A stretch of DNA of 64,000 nucleotides from Bacteroidota bacterium (lineage in GTDB: Bacteria > Bacteroidota > Bacteroidia > Chitinophagales > Saprospiraceae): NCBI GenBank assembly GCA_003045895.1, contig PZPC01000014.1:1-64000 (forward strand). The letters are read 5' to 3'. The translations under genes were made by a program, and so were the position numbers. Every line of letters begins with the position of its first letter. Position 1 is the stretch's first letter. Positions 19,492 through 29,259 of this stretch are shown piece by piece. The notes beneath the pieces are model-generated. The model was not told the origin of the DNA. It saw only the letters and a program-made list of their open reading frames with translations, and did not search any database.

Positions 19492-22386
19492 ATGAGAATT
19501 ATCTTTTTTTTGTGTTTGAGTGCAGGGATTGCCTTCGGACAACCCGTTAGCAATGAAGTGATCAGGGAGCGGGTAGCCACCTATAAAAACGAAGCGCGTG
19601 GCCCCTACAAGGACATTCGCTGGTTTTGTAAGGACGGCTCCATGGTGATGCCCAAGGAATCCTGCCCTACTCCAGGTGGGGTTCAGCGCGCGCGTTACAA
19701 GGATGAGGTGGTTACCATGGGCAACAAACAACACCTCTACCTGGGACAAATTTTGGCCAATACACCCAAAGAAGATTTTTGGGATGCCCCGCAATACAAC
19801 TCCCGCATCAAGCAATACCAACTGGAAAAACACCTCCGTTCCATAGACGACGGCTGGATTTTGCGCAAAGCCCAGTTTTACCGCGGGGCGATTCAGGTGG
19901 AGGATGAGGAAGCCTGGGGTATCGACTTCTTCCAGTGGTTGTTGAGCCAGGAAGGGGTACTGGAAAAGCAATTTTTCCTGGTTCGGCAAGCCAGCAAAGA
20001 TGTCCCTCACCAGGGAGATGACAATACGCGTCAGCGCATTCGGGCGCTTGCCAAAACGATCTCGGATGCCTATCCTGCCTTTCAGGACTTGCGGATCAAA
20101 ATACACGGGCAACCTGAGCCCGGAGATTTGGGTCGGGTCGTTGCTTTTCGCGACCGCAACAAATCCAGTCTCAGCCCAAGTGTTAACCAACAATTTGACC
20201 AGTTGATCACGGACCTCCGAACCGTCTACCAGGCCGTAGACTTGAACACCCTGCGCAAATACTTGCCCAAACTACCTGCCGAGGCTGCGGTGCGGGCTTC
20301 CCTTAACAACTATATCGAACAATTCGAAGCCGTTTCCGGCGGACCTGCACGGGCCATGGCTACGGCAGAATTACTGGCAGAAATCCGCACCGCCATGGTG
20401 CCCATTGGTAGCCGCAAAGCACGGCTGGCACTTCTGGACCTGTCCAACGCCCTCGAAGACATCTACTTTACCGATATTCAACAGTGGCCAACCACAACCG
20501 TCCGCGCAGCCATGGACAAAATCTGCTACACGGGCATGGCCGCCATGGGTACCGGCTACCTGGAAATCTGGGAATGGGAGGAACTCCTGGCCACCTTCGC
20601 CGTGGCCAAGCAAGCCACCATGACCACCGAGGAATTGCTCTTTTTCCTGGATCAGGCGCGGAGCATGGTGGAATGGAGTTCGGGGATGGTTTACGGCGTG
20701 TACAAAGATGTGGTGCAACAATATGCCGGTTTTGAGCCACTCGCCAATGGCTTCTACGATGACCGCATCCGGGCTTCGGTTTTGCTCCCACTGGGGCAGG
20801 CCATTGCCGACCTGGGCCGCTACGCCGCTACCGTAGCTCCCTACCACCACCAACTGATGGACGCCCCCAACCCCAATACCGTGCGCGGGCTTAATCCCGG
20901 CTACGCGCAGGGCGAACTGGTGGTGGTGAGTGAAGTAGCCGAGGATTTGCCGATTGATAAAAATAAAATCTACATCTTCCTCAGTCCGCCTGCCGATTTG
21001 AAACCAGTAGCTGGCATCCTGACGGTTACGGAAGGCAACATGGTGTCGCACGTACAACTCCTGGCCCGCAACCTGGGTATTCCCAATGCCGTCCTTTCGG
21101 CACAAAATATGGAGTGGCTCCGGCGTTATGCGGGGCAAAAGGTGTTCTACGCCGTCTCTCCGCAAGGAAGTGTCATTATGAAACCCGCGGGTAAAATGAC
21201 GGCCGAAGAACAAGCGCTGTTTGCCAAAATAGAACGCCAGGAAGAACGGATTTCCGTACCGATGAACAAAATAGACCTCAACCAGCGGTCGGTGGTCAAC
21301 TTGCGGGAACTGGCGGGTGCTTCTTCCGGCAAAGTCTGCGGCCCGAAAGCGGCTAACCTGGGGCAACTCAAGCGGATGTTCCCCGACAAGGTCGTGGATG
21401 GAATGGTGCTGCCTTTCGGTGTTTTCCGCGAACACATGGATCTTCCCATGCCTGGGCAAACCGTGACGTACTGGGCTTTCCTGCAACAAACTTTCGAGCA
21501 GGCCAAAGCCCAGCAACGCAGCGGCCAAAGTGACCCTGAAGTAGAAGCCTACACGCTGGGACAGTTGGCCATCCTACGGGATGCAATTAAACAAATGACC
21601 CTCCTGCCTGCTTTTGTGGCTGATCTGGAGGCCCAGTTTAAAGCTATCCTGGGGCAGCCGCTCGGCAAGGTTCCCGTTTTTCTGCGCAGCGACACCAACA
21701 TGGAAGACCTGAAAGATTTTACCGGTGCCGGACTCAACCTCACCCTTTTCAACGTCCTGGACCGCACGGCTATCCTCAACGGCATCAAAGAAGTGTGGGC
21801 GTCGCCCTACACCGAGCGCAGCTTCAAGTGGCGCCAACGCTACCTCAATGACCCCGAGCATGTTTTCCCGTCTATTCTGATCATCCCTAGCGTGGATGTC
21901 GATTGTTCCGGCGTCCTCATTACCAAAGGAGTAGCCAACGGCGACGCCCGCGACCTCACCATTGCCTTCAGCCGGGGAGCCGGTGGCGCCGTAGATGGCC
22001 AGGCTGCTGAATCCTACCTCTTGCGGTACGATAATGAAAACCGGTTACTATCACCAGCCCGCGAACCCGTTTATCGTCGGTTGCCGGTAACCGGAGGAAC
22101 CCGCCAGGTTTTCGCCACTTTTGAAACCCCTATTCTTACCGACTGGAACATCTACGACCTGCGGGTCATGGCCATCAGCATTCAGAAAGAAGTGCCCGCA
22201 GCCGAAGGTGGTTTTCCGGGCCCCTTCGACGTGGAATTGGGTTTCAAAGACAACAAGTTGTGGCTCTTCCAAATTCGGCCTTTTGTGGAAAATAAAAAAG
22301 CGGCAGGATCAGCTTACCTGGAAAAAATATCTCCCCCTGTCCCTTTGAAGCAAGCAATTCAACTGGATGATCCATTACGCAAATAA
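19492..22386 (+). CDS. Secreted PEP/pyruvate-binding (dikinase-like) protein with glucan-water-dikinase domain order
   Basis: The 964-aa protein has an N-terminal signal peptide (about residues 1-17, ending AFG). Residues 17-450 are helical and unrecognised. A phosphohistidine swivel domain follows around 470-580, with the conserved SHxxxLARxxGIP motif that carries the phosphorylated His. The C-terminal 350 residues form a PPDK_N-type ATP-grasp domain: GPKAANL near 620, RSDTNMEDL near 730 and a terminal QIRPF. The order His domain then ATP domain, with no PEP-binding barrel, is that of plant glucan-water dikinase; PEP synthase and PPDK have the reverse order. The signal peptide is puzzling because ATP is scarce outside the cytoplasm. 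The gene has its own promoter and is followed after 12 nt by a secreted serine hydrolase gene, probably in one operon. The substrate is unknown. Confidence 0.82.
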   Translation: MRIIFFLCLSAGIAFGQPVSNEVIRERVATYKNEARGPYKDIRWFCKDGSMVMPKESCPTPGGVQRARYKDEVVTMGNKQHLYLGQILANTPKEDFWDAPQYNSRIKQYQLEKHLRSIDDGWILRKAQFYRGAIQVEDEEAWGIDFFQWLLSQEGVLEKQFFLVRQASKDVPHQGDDNTRQRIRALAKTISDAYPAFQDLRIKIHGQPEPGDLGRVVAFRDRNKSSLSPSVNQQFDQLITDLRTVYQAVDLNTLRKYLPKLPAEAAVRASLNNYIEQFEAVSGGPARAMATAELLAEIRTAMVPIGSRKARLALLDLSNALEDIYFTDIQQWPTTTVRAAMDKICYTGMAAMGTGYLEIWEWEELLATFAVAKQATMTTEELLFFLDQARSMVEWSSGMVYGVYKDVVQQYAGFEPLANGFYDDRIRASVLLPLGQAIADLGRYAATVAPYHHQLMDAPNPNTVRGLNPGYAQGELVVVSEVAEDLPIDKNKIYIFLSPPADLKPVAGILTVTEGNMVSHVQLLARNLGIPNAVLSAQNMEWLRRYAGQKVFYAVSPQGSVIMKPAGKMTAEEQALFAKIERQEERISVPMNKIDLNQRSVVNLRELAGASSGKVCGPKAANLGQLKRMFPDKVVDGMVLPFGVFREHMDLPMPGQTVTYWAFLQQTFEQAKAQQRSGQSDPEVEAYTLGQLAILRDAIKQMTLLPAFVADLEAQFKAILGQPLGKVPVFLRSDTNMEDLKDFTGAGLNLTLFNVLDRTAILNGIKEVWASPYTERSFKWRQRYLNDPEHVFPSILIIPSVDVDCSGVLITKGVANGDARDLTIAFSRGAGGAVDGQAAESYLLRYDNENRLLSPAREPVYRRLPVTGGTRQVFATFETPILTDWNIYDLRVMAISIQKEVPAAEGGFPGPFDVELGFKDNKLWLFQIRPFVENKKAAGSAYLEKISPPVPLKQAIQLDDPLRK

Positions 22387-22398
22387 AAGAAAAACAGT

Positions 22399-23673
22399 AT
22401 GAATAAGCTTCGCAGCTATGCCATCAGTGGGTTGTTGTTATTGAGCCTGCTGACGGTATCAGATATCCTGGCCTACCCCATTGACGGTTACCTGATCTCT
22501 GGAATACGCCGGATACTCAGGCTTGAAATGATCCAAAAGGGAGAAATCAAAGATACGCCACTCCTCCCCGGTGCCTTGCGCTCCATCGACGAGATCAAAC
22601 TCAACCTGGCGGGCACCGCAAAAGCGGATAGCCTGCTCACGCTACCTGCGCCGGATTCCGATTTCCAGCAAACCTTCCTGCGCCTGTTTCCCAATTTGAA
22701 CGAAAGTTACTCGTTGGCCTTAATGGATATTACCCCCGGCCGACCTATTCGCTACGCCCAACGCCAGGAATTGCGCGGTTTTCAGCCCGGCAGTGTGGGC
22801 AAACTGGCCGTCATCAGTGGTTTGTTCTGCGAATTGGAGAACCTCTTTCCCGATTCCTTCGAACAACGGCGCAACCTGCTCAAAACCCGGATGGTAAGGG
22901 CCGGAACCTGGGCTTTAACGGATGAACATACCGTTCCTTTTTTTGACCCCGAGACCTTGAAATTTTTCAAACGGCAGGTCAACCAGAACGATGTCTTCTC
23001 CCTCTACGAGTGGGCCGACCACATGCTCTCCGTCAGCAACAATGGAGCCGCCAGTGTCGTCTGGCGGGAAGCTATTCTCATGCGGGTCTTTGGACAAGCC
23101 TACCTCACCCTGACCGAACAGGAAGCAGAAAATTATTTTCGCACCACGCCCAAACCGGAATTGTCAGCTATTGCGGTATCAGTCGTCAACGAACCCTTAC
23201 GTACCCTGGGCATTACCCACGAAGAGTGGCGGCTGGGGCAGTTGTTTACCCGTGGAGCAACCGCTTACATCCCTGGCAAGGAAGGCAGCATTGGTACCCC
23301 CCAGGGGTTGATGAAGTGGATGGTTGCCCTGGAAAGTGGACGCCTCATTGACGCCGTGTCCAGTCTGGAAATCAAACGCCTGATGTACATGACCGACCGC
23401 CGGATACGCTACGCCGCCAACGCCCAACTGAAAGATGCCGCCGTCTATTTCAAATCGGGCAGCTTGTACAAATGCAACCGGGAAACCATGCCCAATTGCG
23501 GCAAATACCAGGGAAATGTAGAAAACTTTATGAACTCGGTGGCAATCATTGAGCATCCCGACGGTACGACTTACCTAGTCGCACTCATGAGTAATGTGCT
23601 GCGCAAAAACTCCAACAACGACCACAATCTACTGGCCGGTAGAATCGACCAGCTGGTGAGGGCGACGAAATAG
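22399..23673 (+). CDS. Exported serine hydrolase, beta-lactamase/PBP-like
   Basis: This 424-aa protein has an N-terminal hydrophobic export signal (residues 5-25). The active-site signature of the penicillin-binding-protein/class A beta-lactamase fold is present: SxxK as SVGK near residue 133, an SNN motif near 213 and KSG near 352. It could hydrolyse beta-lactams or, more likely, a peptide or ester bond in the periplasm. Two cysteine-bearing segments follow the KSG motif. It is 12 nt downstream of the dikinase-like gene, so co-expression is expected. Its relation to that protein is not known. The gene is convergent with the nucleotide-transporter-like gene, with only 13 nt between them. Confidence 0.82.
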   Translation: MNKLRSYAISGLLLLSLLTVSDILAYPIDGYLISGIRRILRLEMIQKGEIKDTPLLPGALRSIDEIKLNLAGTAKADSLLTLPAPDSDFQQTFLRLFPNLNESYSLALMDITPGRPIRYAQRQELRGFQPGSVGKLAVISGLFCELENLFPDSFEQRRNLLKTRMVRAGTWALTDEHTVPFFDPETLKFFKRQVNQNDVFSLYEWADHMLSVSNNGAASVVWREAILMRVFGQAYLTLTEQEAENYFRTTPKPELSAIAVSVVNEPLRTLGITHEEWRLGQLFTRGATAYIPGKEGSIGTPQGLMKWMVALESGRLIDAVSSLEIKRLMYMTDRRIRYAANAQLKDAAVYFKSGSLYKCNRETMPNCGKYQGNVENFMNSVAIIEHPDGTTYLVALMSNVLRKNSNNDHNLLAGRIDQLVRATK

Positions 23674-23686
23674 GGACGCCCGGTGC

Positions 23687-26395
23687 TTATAGCAAACCTT
23701 GTAGCTCCCTGACCGCCTGGGCAATTTCCTCATCGCCTGCGGCCATGAGTAGGCGAAAACTTTCTGCTTCGTTGGGCAGCTCTAGCTTGAGCTCCCGGAT
23801 AGCCGCTGCGGTAATAGATTCTAAAACGGTGATTTCGACAATGGGAATGAGCACTTTTTTAGATCCTGCATCCAGCAGGTTGTCCAGGTACTCCAACGCG
23901 TTTTCGCGTAAGTCGGGCTCCTCGCTGCGCAAGCTTTCGTAGATAGAGATGATTTCTTCCGGGGGGTATTTAAGTCCCAACAAACGAAAGATACATTCTA
24001 AGCTGACATCCAGGCGACTTTCGAGCAGCGTAATCAGTTGCTGTCGGGCCAGGCGGATGGCCTGAGAACCTGCTTCCTGCTCGCTGGTTTGTTGTTGGAC
24101 GTAGAGGATAGAGAGGATGTCCTGGTAGAGGTGAACCTCATCCAGGACGTACTGCCACACCTTCTTGTCCTTGAACGTAAGGAAGTTGTGCTGCGTTTTC
24201 AATGTATTGAGCGCTCGCAGTGCATTGAGCCTAATCGTTGGATCCCTACTGCTCAGGAGCGTGAACAGCAGATCAACCGCCTTCTGAGAATTGAACTGCC
24301 CTACTATTTGCGGAATTTTCCGGACCACTTTGGCATCCACTGCCCTCGCATTGACTTGCGCCTGGAGGATGCCTACTATTTCCGTTCCGTAATTTACCAA
24401 GGCCTGGGCAGCGAAATCGCCCAGGTCCGGATCACCTAAAAAACCGATCAGAAACGGAATAAAGTGAGGGTGCATCGTTTGTCCGGCAGCAAGAATAGCC
24501 TCGCCAGCCAGGGCTTTATCCGGATGAGAAAAACAAGCGCTGATCCAGGGGAAGTAGGCGGGTATCCTGGCCAACCCCAGGGCTTTTAAAAGCGCTTTTG
24601 TCAGGACTTCACGCTCGCTGGAATCACTGACGGTAGCCAGAAAAGCATATTGTTGCTGCAGCTGCTGCTCCAGTCTAAAGGTAACTTTCAGGGCCGGATT
24701 GTCCCTGCTTTCGGCGGCTAAACTAACCAATGCTGCCGCTCTGCGTTTGTGATCAGTCGCTTCCAGTCCTTTGTGCAGGTAAGCGATCCCCTTTTTCGGA
24801 GAATGGTTCAGCAGATAGTCAAAGGCCGCTGTTTTCACCTCCTGATCGGCATGCCTGGTGAGCGGTGCAATGAGCTCACTAAGGTCTTTATTTTTCAGGT
24901 AATACAAATTCCGAATGGCTCCCACCAGCACGCGTGCGGATGGGTGTTGCAACAGGGGTTGGATCGCAGGTAATAATCGTTCGTCTGGTTGTTGCTTGAG
25001 CTTGTTGAGCACGTACAAAATCTGAACTTCGCTTCCTTCGGCAAGTACCTGTTGAAGATTGCCCAGAACCGACATATTCCCCAGCTCTAAAGCATCGGTA
25101 TCCGCGCTGTTATTTTTGTGTAACCCTTGTTTGAAAGCGTCCAAATAAGAGATTCGAACTTTTTCGATCAGATACAACCACAAACCAACCAACAGGATAA
25201 TGATGACACTGACGAATTCCACCGAAAGATGAAAGCCATTGACCACAAAAACCAAGATCAAACCGCTGACCCCGGTGGCCAGGCTATCGACCACCACATC
25301 AATAAAAGTTTTGGTAGCGTTTTTTATCTCCGCAGGTATGGGCAGGGCCAACAATTCCACCCCGGCTTTATTGAGCGATTGTTTGAGGCTACCGTCGCTG
25401 GCTTTGATAAATACGCCCACCCACAATTCGGGGGCGAAGAAAATGCCTACCGCACCCAAAAAAATGCTCATGGGTAGAAACAAGAGGGAACTGCCTACGC
25501 CCAGGGTACCGAGTACCAGCCGGGTGAACACCAGCTGGACCACCAAAGAAAACAAGTTGAAATTGGAATACCAAAATCCCAGAAAAGCAGTAAGCTCATC
25601 CGGGTCGGCAATATGGGCGGCGGCAATTGCGCTGAATTGATAATCGACCAGCTTCGCCACTACCACACTTAGGCCAATGATGCCAGCCAGGTTGCTCAAG
25701 TGTACGGACTTGCGAATGATGGCCAGGGGCTGATCGGTAATAACGACCTTTTTGCGGCGTTGAAAACGGGACTGGCTTCCCAATACGTTGGTTTTCCAAA
25801 TGTAACGGGTGATGGGTATACAGCAAAAAAGCAACCCGGCTCCCACGAACAACATGTTTTCACTACCCAGTGGCTCGGCCAGTATGGACGTAAGATACCC
25901 CCCGGTAATACCGCCGGCAATAGCGCCCGTACCGATGATGCCGAACAACCGCTTGGCCGCTCTGGCATTGAACACCATATTGGCCAGGATCCAAAATTGC
26001 GAGGCCGACAACACGCCAAAAAGGGCGACCGTTACGTAAAAGAAATAGAGCACCCAACCAACTCCCAGGTTGAGCCGCAGCAACAGGCCAAAAACCACGA
26101 ATAAAAGACCCGAAAAAAGCAACGTCCCTAAGATGAGTTGGTCCAGGGAACTCCTTTTCAGAATGGCCGCATACAACCCGGACACCAGTACCGCCGAAAT
26201 AGCAACCAGCACGAAAGCCAATGGCAGGTAATCCACCCCCAGTTCCGATAAAAAAAGGCCATTGACCGTTGACTTCACGATCAAGAGTGTCGTGATAAGC
26301 AAAAAGATAAGCAACTGCATGAGCAGTGTACGCAACAACTCTCCTTCCCGAACAGCAAAAAACCTCTTTAGCAATTGCTGCCAGATATTACCCAT
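23687..26395 (-). CDS. ATP/ADP-translocase-like (Npt1/Npt2 family) membrane protein with HEAT repeats
   Basis: The N-terminal 440 residues have about 12 membrane segments. A segment near residues 120-160 (FWILAN, then AKRLFGIIGTGA) resembles the nucleotide transporters of chlamydiae and plastids. Residues 450-900 form helical HEAT-like repeats, with recurring ALxxL and AxxALxxL patterns. The length from the ATG at 26395 is 902 aa; an earlier TTG at 26434 is less likely. Such fusions occur in free-living Bacteroidota, and their transport substrate is unproven. The serine hydrolase gene at 26470 is upstream on the same strand, with a 74-nt gap. The gene is convergent with the dikinase-like operon; the possible functional link is discussed in the findings. 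Confidence 0.8.
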   Translation of the reverse strand: MGNIWQQLLKRFFAVREGELLRTLLMQLLIFLLITTLLIVKSTVNGLFLSELGVDYLPLAFVLVAISAVLVSGLYAAILKRSSLDQLILGTLLFSGLLFVVFGLLLRLNLGVGWVLYFFYVTVALFGVLSASQFWILANMVFNARAAKRLFGIIGTGAIAGGITGGYLTSILAEPLGSENMLFVGAGLLFCCIPITRYIWKTNVLGSQSRFQRRKKVVITDQPLAIIRKSVHLSNLAGIIGLSVVVAKLVDYQFSAIAAAHIADPDELTAFLGFWYSNFNLFSLVVQLVFTRLVLGTLGVGSSLLFLPMSIFLGAVGIFFAPELWVGVFIKASDGSLKQSLNKAGVELLALPIPAEIKNATKTFIDVVVDSLATGVSGLILVFVVNGFHLSVEFVSVIIILLVGLWLYLIEKVRISYLDAFKQGLHKNNSADTDALELGNMSVLGNLQQVLAEGSEVQILYVLNKLKQQPDERLLPAIQPLLQHPSARVLVGAIRNLYYLKNKDLSELIAPLTRHADQEVKTAAFDYLLNHSPKKGIAYLHKGLEATDHKRRAAALVSLAAESRDNPALKVTFRLEQQLQQQYAFLATVSDSSEREVLTKALLKALGLARIPAYFPWISACFSHPDKALAGEAILAAGQTMHPHFIPFLIGFLGDPDLGDFAAQALVNYGTEIVGILQAQVNARAVDAKVVRKIPQIVGQFNSQKAVDLLFTLLSSRDPTIRLNALRALNTLKTQHNFLTFKDKKVWQYVLDEVHLYQDILSILYVQQQTSEQEAGSQAIRLARQQLITLLESRLDVSLECIFRLLGLKYPPEEIISIYESLRSEEPDLRENALEYLDNLLDAGSKKVLIPIVEITVLESITAAAIRELKLELPNEAESFRLLMAAGDEEIAQAVRELQGLL

Positions 26396-26469
26396 ATGTT
26401 TGAAGCTCGCTAATAATGCCGTAAAATTAGGCAATATTCCAAGCTCTTCCGGATGATCCGGCGATTAAT

Positions 26470-27381
26470 TTAGGGGATTTGTAGTACCTGTTCCGCGACA
26501 CGTACTAAATTTCTGATAATTTGTTCTCCGTTGGGATCTTCGGTCAGCGCAACCAAGATATACCGTTGGCGCTTGTTGCGGCCCCAAACCAATACAGAAT
26601 CCGCGTGGAAATTTTTCCATGATCCCGATTTCCGATACAGTTTAGCCTGTGGCGCTACCTGGTCAAGGGTATTGACAAATTTGTGGTGAAGGGCAGGATC
26701 ATCCATGATGTCCAGCATTTGCCGGCACCGCACCGGCGTCACTAAAGCGCCGGTAGCCATCATATAGTAAAAACGACAGACCTGGGAGACCGTGGCCGCA
26801 TGGCTCAGCCCTTTGATGGGATCCGGGTGACGGAGGCCAGAAGCAGCATAGCGCTTTCCGACCCACAGCCCTCCGCCAAATTCCTCATCGTACAATTGAT
26901 ACCGGGGATCGGTCAGCACGGCCTCAATCTTATCGTAACCGAGCCGATCAATCATTCGCGTAGAAGCCTGGTTATTGGAATAGCAAATCATTGCGTTCAA
27001 GTCGCTGATGACTTCGGGACTCTCCGACAACTCGCATTTTTCAAAAGCATCCATGGAAGCCAGCAGAATGGCTATCTTCGGCAAACTGGCGGCGTACATC
27101 ATCACATCACCATTGACCTGGGCAAAACGCGCCTGGTAGGGATCTCTCAGGTCGACCAATCCTACGGCCAGCTTTCGGTCAGCAATCAACTGGGCATTGG
27201 CGGGGTTGGCATTGAGTGCCCGAATCAATTTGCGTTCCAGGTCCTGGCTCTCCATATCACGTAAAGACACCCTGCCCTCATCGGGTAGGCGAATGGGTAA
27301 ATCACTCTGTGCGTTCAGCGGACGCCCAAGCATCCCTAGCAATAGGATCATTGCTAAAAAAAAATGCCATTTAATGGTCAT
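26470..27381 (-). CDS. Exported class A beta-lactamase-like serine hydrolase
   Basis: The 303-aa protein has a signal peptide (residues 1-24, ending LNA). The class A-type motifs are in order: SxxK as SLPK near residue 94, SNN near 135 and KSG near 249. A true Omega-loop Glu of beta-lactamases is not obvious to me, so it may be a peptidase or esterase rather than a resistance enzyme. The fold family is clear. It has its own promoter element at 27431-27438. The transporter-like gene follows on the same strand. It is the second protein of this fold within 5 kb, but the two are not closely similar in sequence. Confidence 0.83.
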   Translation of the reverse strand: MTIKWHFFLAMILLLGMLGRPLNAQSDLPIRLPDEGRVSLRDMESQDLERKLIRALNANPANAQLIADRKLAVGLVDLRDPYQARFAQVNGDVMMYAASLPKIAILLASMDAFEKCELSESPEVISDLNAMICYSNNQASTRMIDRLGYDKIEAVLTDPRYQLYDEEFGGGLWVGKRYAASGLRHPDPIKGLSHAATVSQVCRFYYMMATGALVTPVRCRQMLDIMDDPALHHKFVNTLDQVAPQAKLYRKSGSWKNFHADSVLVWGRNKRQRYILVALTEDPNGEQIIRNLVRVAEQVLQIP

Positions 27382-27430
27382 AATGCTAATGATTGAGATA
27401 TAAAGCGTTGAAATGCAACAGCAGTTTGCT

Positions 27431-27438
27431 CAAAACTA
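27431..27438 (-). promoter_or_regulatory. Promoter -7 element for the serine hydrolase gene
   Basis: On the minus strand this reads TAGTTTTG, an exact TAnnTTTG match 49 nt before the ATG at 27381. No TTG is seen at -33. Confidence 0.45.
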
Positions 27439-27561
27439 CTAAAGAGTAAATTTAGGCTTATTTTTACGGCTGAATTCCGTTAAACGCATTTATTCGACCA
27501 ACGTCTAAAACTTTAACAAATGAACCGGACAATGGGTTATAGAGCCAACGGTTCCCTACAA

Positions 27562-28452
27562 TTAACCCAGCAATCCATCGACGATGACCAGCATACCGAA
27601 GACCACGCTAGCCACCCCATTGGTGGTAAAAAAGGCCAGGTTGATTTTCGACAAATCGTCGGCTTTCACTAAAGTATGCTGGTAGCCAAGCAATACCAGG
27701 AAAATCACTACCGCTAGACCTTGTAGCCACCCAAACTGGGTATAGGTGGTGTATTGCAGATAGCTGGCCAGAAGCAAAACAACGCCACAAAGCAGGTGTA
27801 AAACATTGGACAGGCGCAGCGCACCAACCTTACCCAAGGCGACGGGAATGGATTGCAAGCCCAGCCCTTCGTCAAAATCGCGGTCCTGCAGCGCGTAGAT
27901 GATATCAAAGCCAGCCACCCAGAGCAACACGACAACTCCGTAAAGGATACTGATGACACTGAAGTGCCCGGTAACCGCCAGAAAGGCGCCCACGGGGGCC
28001 AGCGCCAGGCCCAGACCCAACACAAAATGGCACCAGGAAGTAAAGCGCTTGGTAAAGCTATAACCCAAAACAACCAACAAGGCAACTGGTGCCAGCGCGA
28101 AGCAGAGGGGATTGATGAACCAGGTAATCGCCCAGAAGAGCAAGCTGTTGATGATCACGAATACCAGTGCTGAGCGCGCGGAAATGATACCTGCCGGTAT
28201 TTCGCGAACCTGGGTCCTTGGATTCTTCCCATCAATGTCGCGATCCAGGTAGCGATTGAAAGCCATGGCGGCACTGCGCGCAAACACCATACACAACACC
28301 ACCAACACCAACAGCGGCCATGGCCAATAGCCCAACTCCAGGGCGCCCAGGGTGAACCCAACCAGCGCAAAAGGCAGCGCAAAAATGGTGTGGCTGAATT
28401 TGACCAGGGAGAGGTAGCTTTTAAGCTGTTGCTGGATACCGGTAGCAGTCAT
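27562..28452 (-). CDS. mqnP: UbiA-family prenyltransferase, probably MqnP of the futalosine pathway
   Basis: This 296-aa polytopic membrane enzyme has the two Asp-rich motifs of aromatic prenyltransferases: NRYLDRDID near residue 67 and a DIIYALQDRDFD segment near 190. It resembles the 4-hydroxybenzoate polyprenyltransferase-like subgroup that includes MqnP, the enzyme that prenylates 1,4-dihydroxy-6-naphthoate in futalosine-dependent menaquinone synthesis. The assignment is supported by a futalosine hydrolase gene (mqnB) in this same window at 42541. MenA is less likely given the motif wording. The gene stands alone on the minus strand. About 180 nt separate it from the next gene downstream. 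Confidence 0.8.
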   Translation of the reverse strand: MTATGIQQQLKSYLSLVKFSHTIFALPFALVGFTLGALELGYWPWPLLVLVVLCMVFARSAAMAFNRYLDRDIDGKNPRTQVREIPAGIISARSALVFVIINSLLFWAITWFINPLCFALAPVALLVVLGYSFTKRFTSWCHFVLGLGLALAPVGAFLAVTGHFSVISILYGVVVLLWVAGFDIIYALQDRDFDEGLGLQSIPVALGKVGALRLSNVLHLLCGVVLLLASYLQYTTYTQFGWLQGLAVVIFLVLLGYQHTLVKADDLSKINLAFFTTNGVASVVFGMLVIVDGLLG

Positions 28453-28549
28453 CGTCTGTTGTTCTTTTTTTAATCACTGAAATACAAGGCTGCCTGCCCA
28501 CCTGTTCTACTGCCGGGCCAATACGGACAAGCCGCCATCCCGCCCTCGT

Positions 28550-28588
28550 AAAACAACATGAGCCATCCTGAAAACAGAATGGCTCATG
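28550..28588 (-). terminator. Intrinsic terminator after the DUF1573 gene
   Basis: A perfect 10-bp inverted repeat (28557-28566 with 28579-28588) has a 12-nt loop. On the minus strand it is followed by TTGTTTTA. It sits 22 nt past the stop of the DUF1573 gene. Confidence 0.75.
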
Positions 28589-28609
28589 GTTCTTGGCAAT
28601 AAAAAATAA

Positions 28610-29137
28610 TTATTGCGTAATAGCAGGCGTTTGAGCAGCAGCGTCGCCGGTAACCTCACCCGTCAGGTAGATAAAGCTTTGTGGCGGGTTGGTGTTAGCA
28701 GTGATCGTAACCTTCTGGTTGCGCTTGCCAGCCTTGTTCTTAGAGTTGAACTCTACGGTAATGTCAGCAGACTTACCAGGAGCAATAGGTTCCCGTGGCC
28801 ACTTGGGAACGGTACAGCCACAGCTACCTTTAGCGTCACTCAGGACCAACGTTTCGGTACCCGTGTTGGTGAACTTGTAGGTGTGTGATACCATCTCGCC
28901 TTCTGCTACCGTGCCAAAGTCGAAAGTCGTTTCGGCAAAAGTCATGGTAGTCGTAGGGCCAGCAGGTACGGCAGGAGCCTGAACATTAGGATCCTGAGGA
29001 GTCGTTACTGGTTGAACAGCCTGGTTTTCCAAATTTTCACGAGCAGCGTCGCGAACATCCGTATCGCCACTTTTGCAGCTTACTGCAACGGCCGCCAGGA
29101 CGGCTACACAAACTAGGGTCTGAATATACTTCAGCAT
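28610..29137 (-). CDS. DUF1573 lipoprotein
   Basis: This is a small exported lipoprotein of 175 aa. The signal peptide ends in AVSC (lipid-modified Cys near residue 21). A low-complexity Pro/Thr/Val linker (to about residue 65) leads into a single Ig-like DUF1573 domain. That domain has the typical FDFGTVAEGE opening and a GSCGCTVPKWP segment. The domain family is widespread in Bacteroidota and resembles the ASH/MSP immunoglobulin fold; the function is unknown. The gene has its own promoter element and terminator, so it is a single-gene unit. Confidence 0.88.
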   Translation of the reverse strand: MLKYIQTLVCVAVLAAVAVSCKSGDTDVRDAARENLENQAVQPVTTPQDPNVQAPAVPAGPTTTMTFAETTFDFGTVAEGEMVSHTYKFTNTGTETLVLSDAKGSCGCTVPKWPREPIAPGKSADITVEFNSKNKAGKRNQKVTITANTNPPQSFIYLTGEVTGDAAAQTPAITQ

Positions 29138-29185
29138 CTTTCTAAATGATTTAGTTTGAAAAATGATTAATTTTTTATTTGACTA

Positions 29186-29193
29186 CAAAATTA
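29186..29193 (-). promoter_or_regulatory. Promoter -7 element for the DUF1573 gene
   Basis: On the minus strand this reads TAATTTTG, an exact TAnnTTTG match 48 nt before the ATG at 29137. Confidence 0.5.
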
Positions 29194-29259
29194 AGGAATG
29201 AATTCCATGCCTTTGTTAAGTAGTCGGCAAAAATTGTTAACGGGACGTTAAACGCACCT

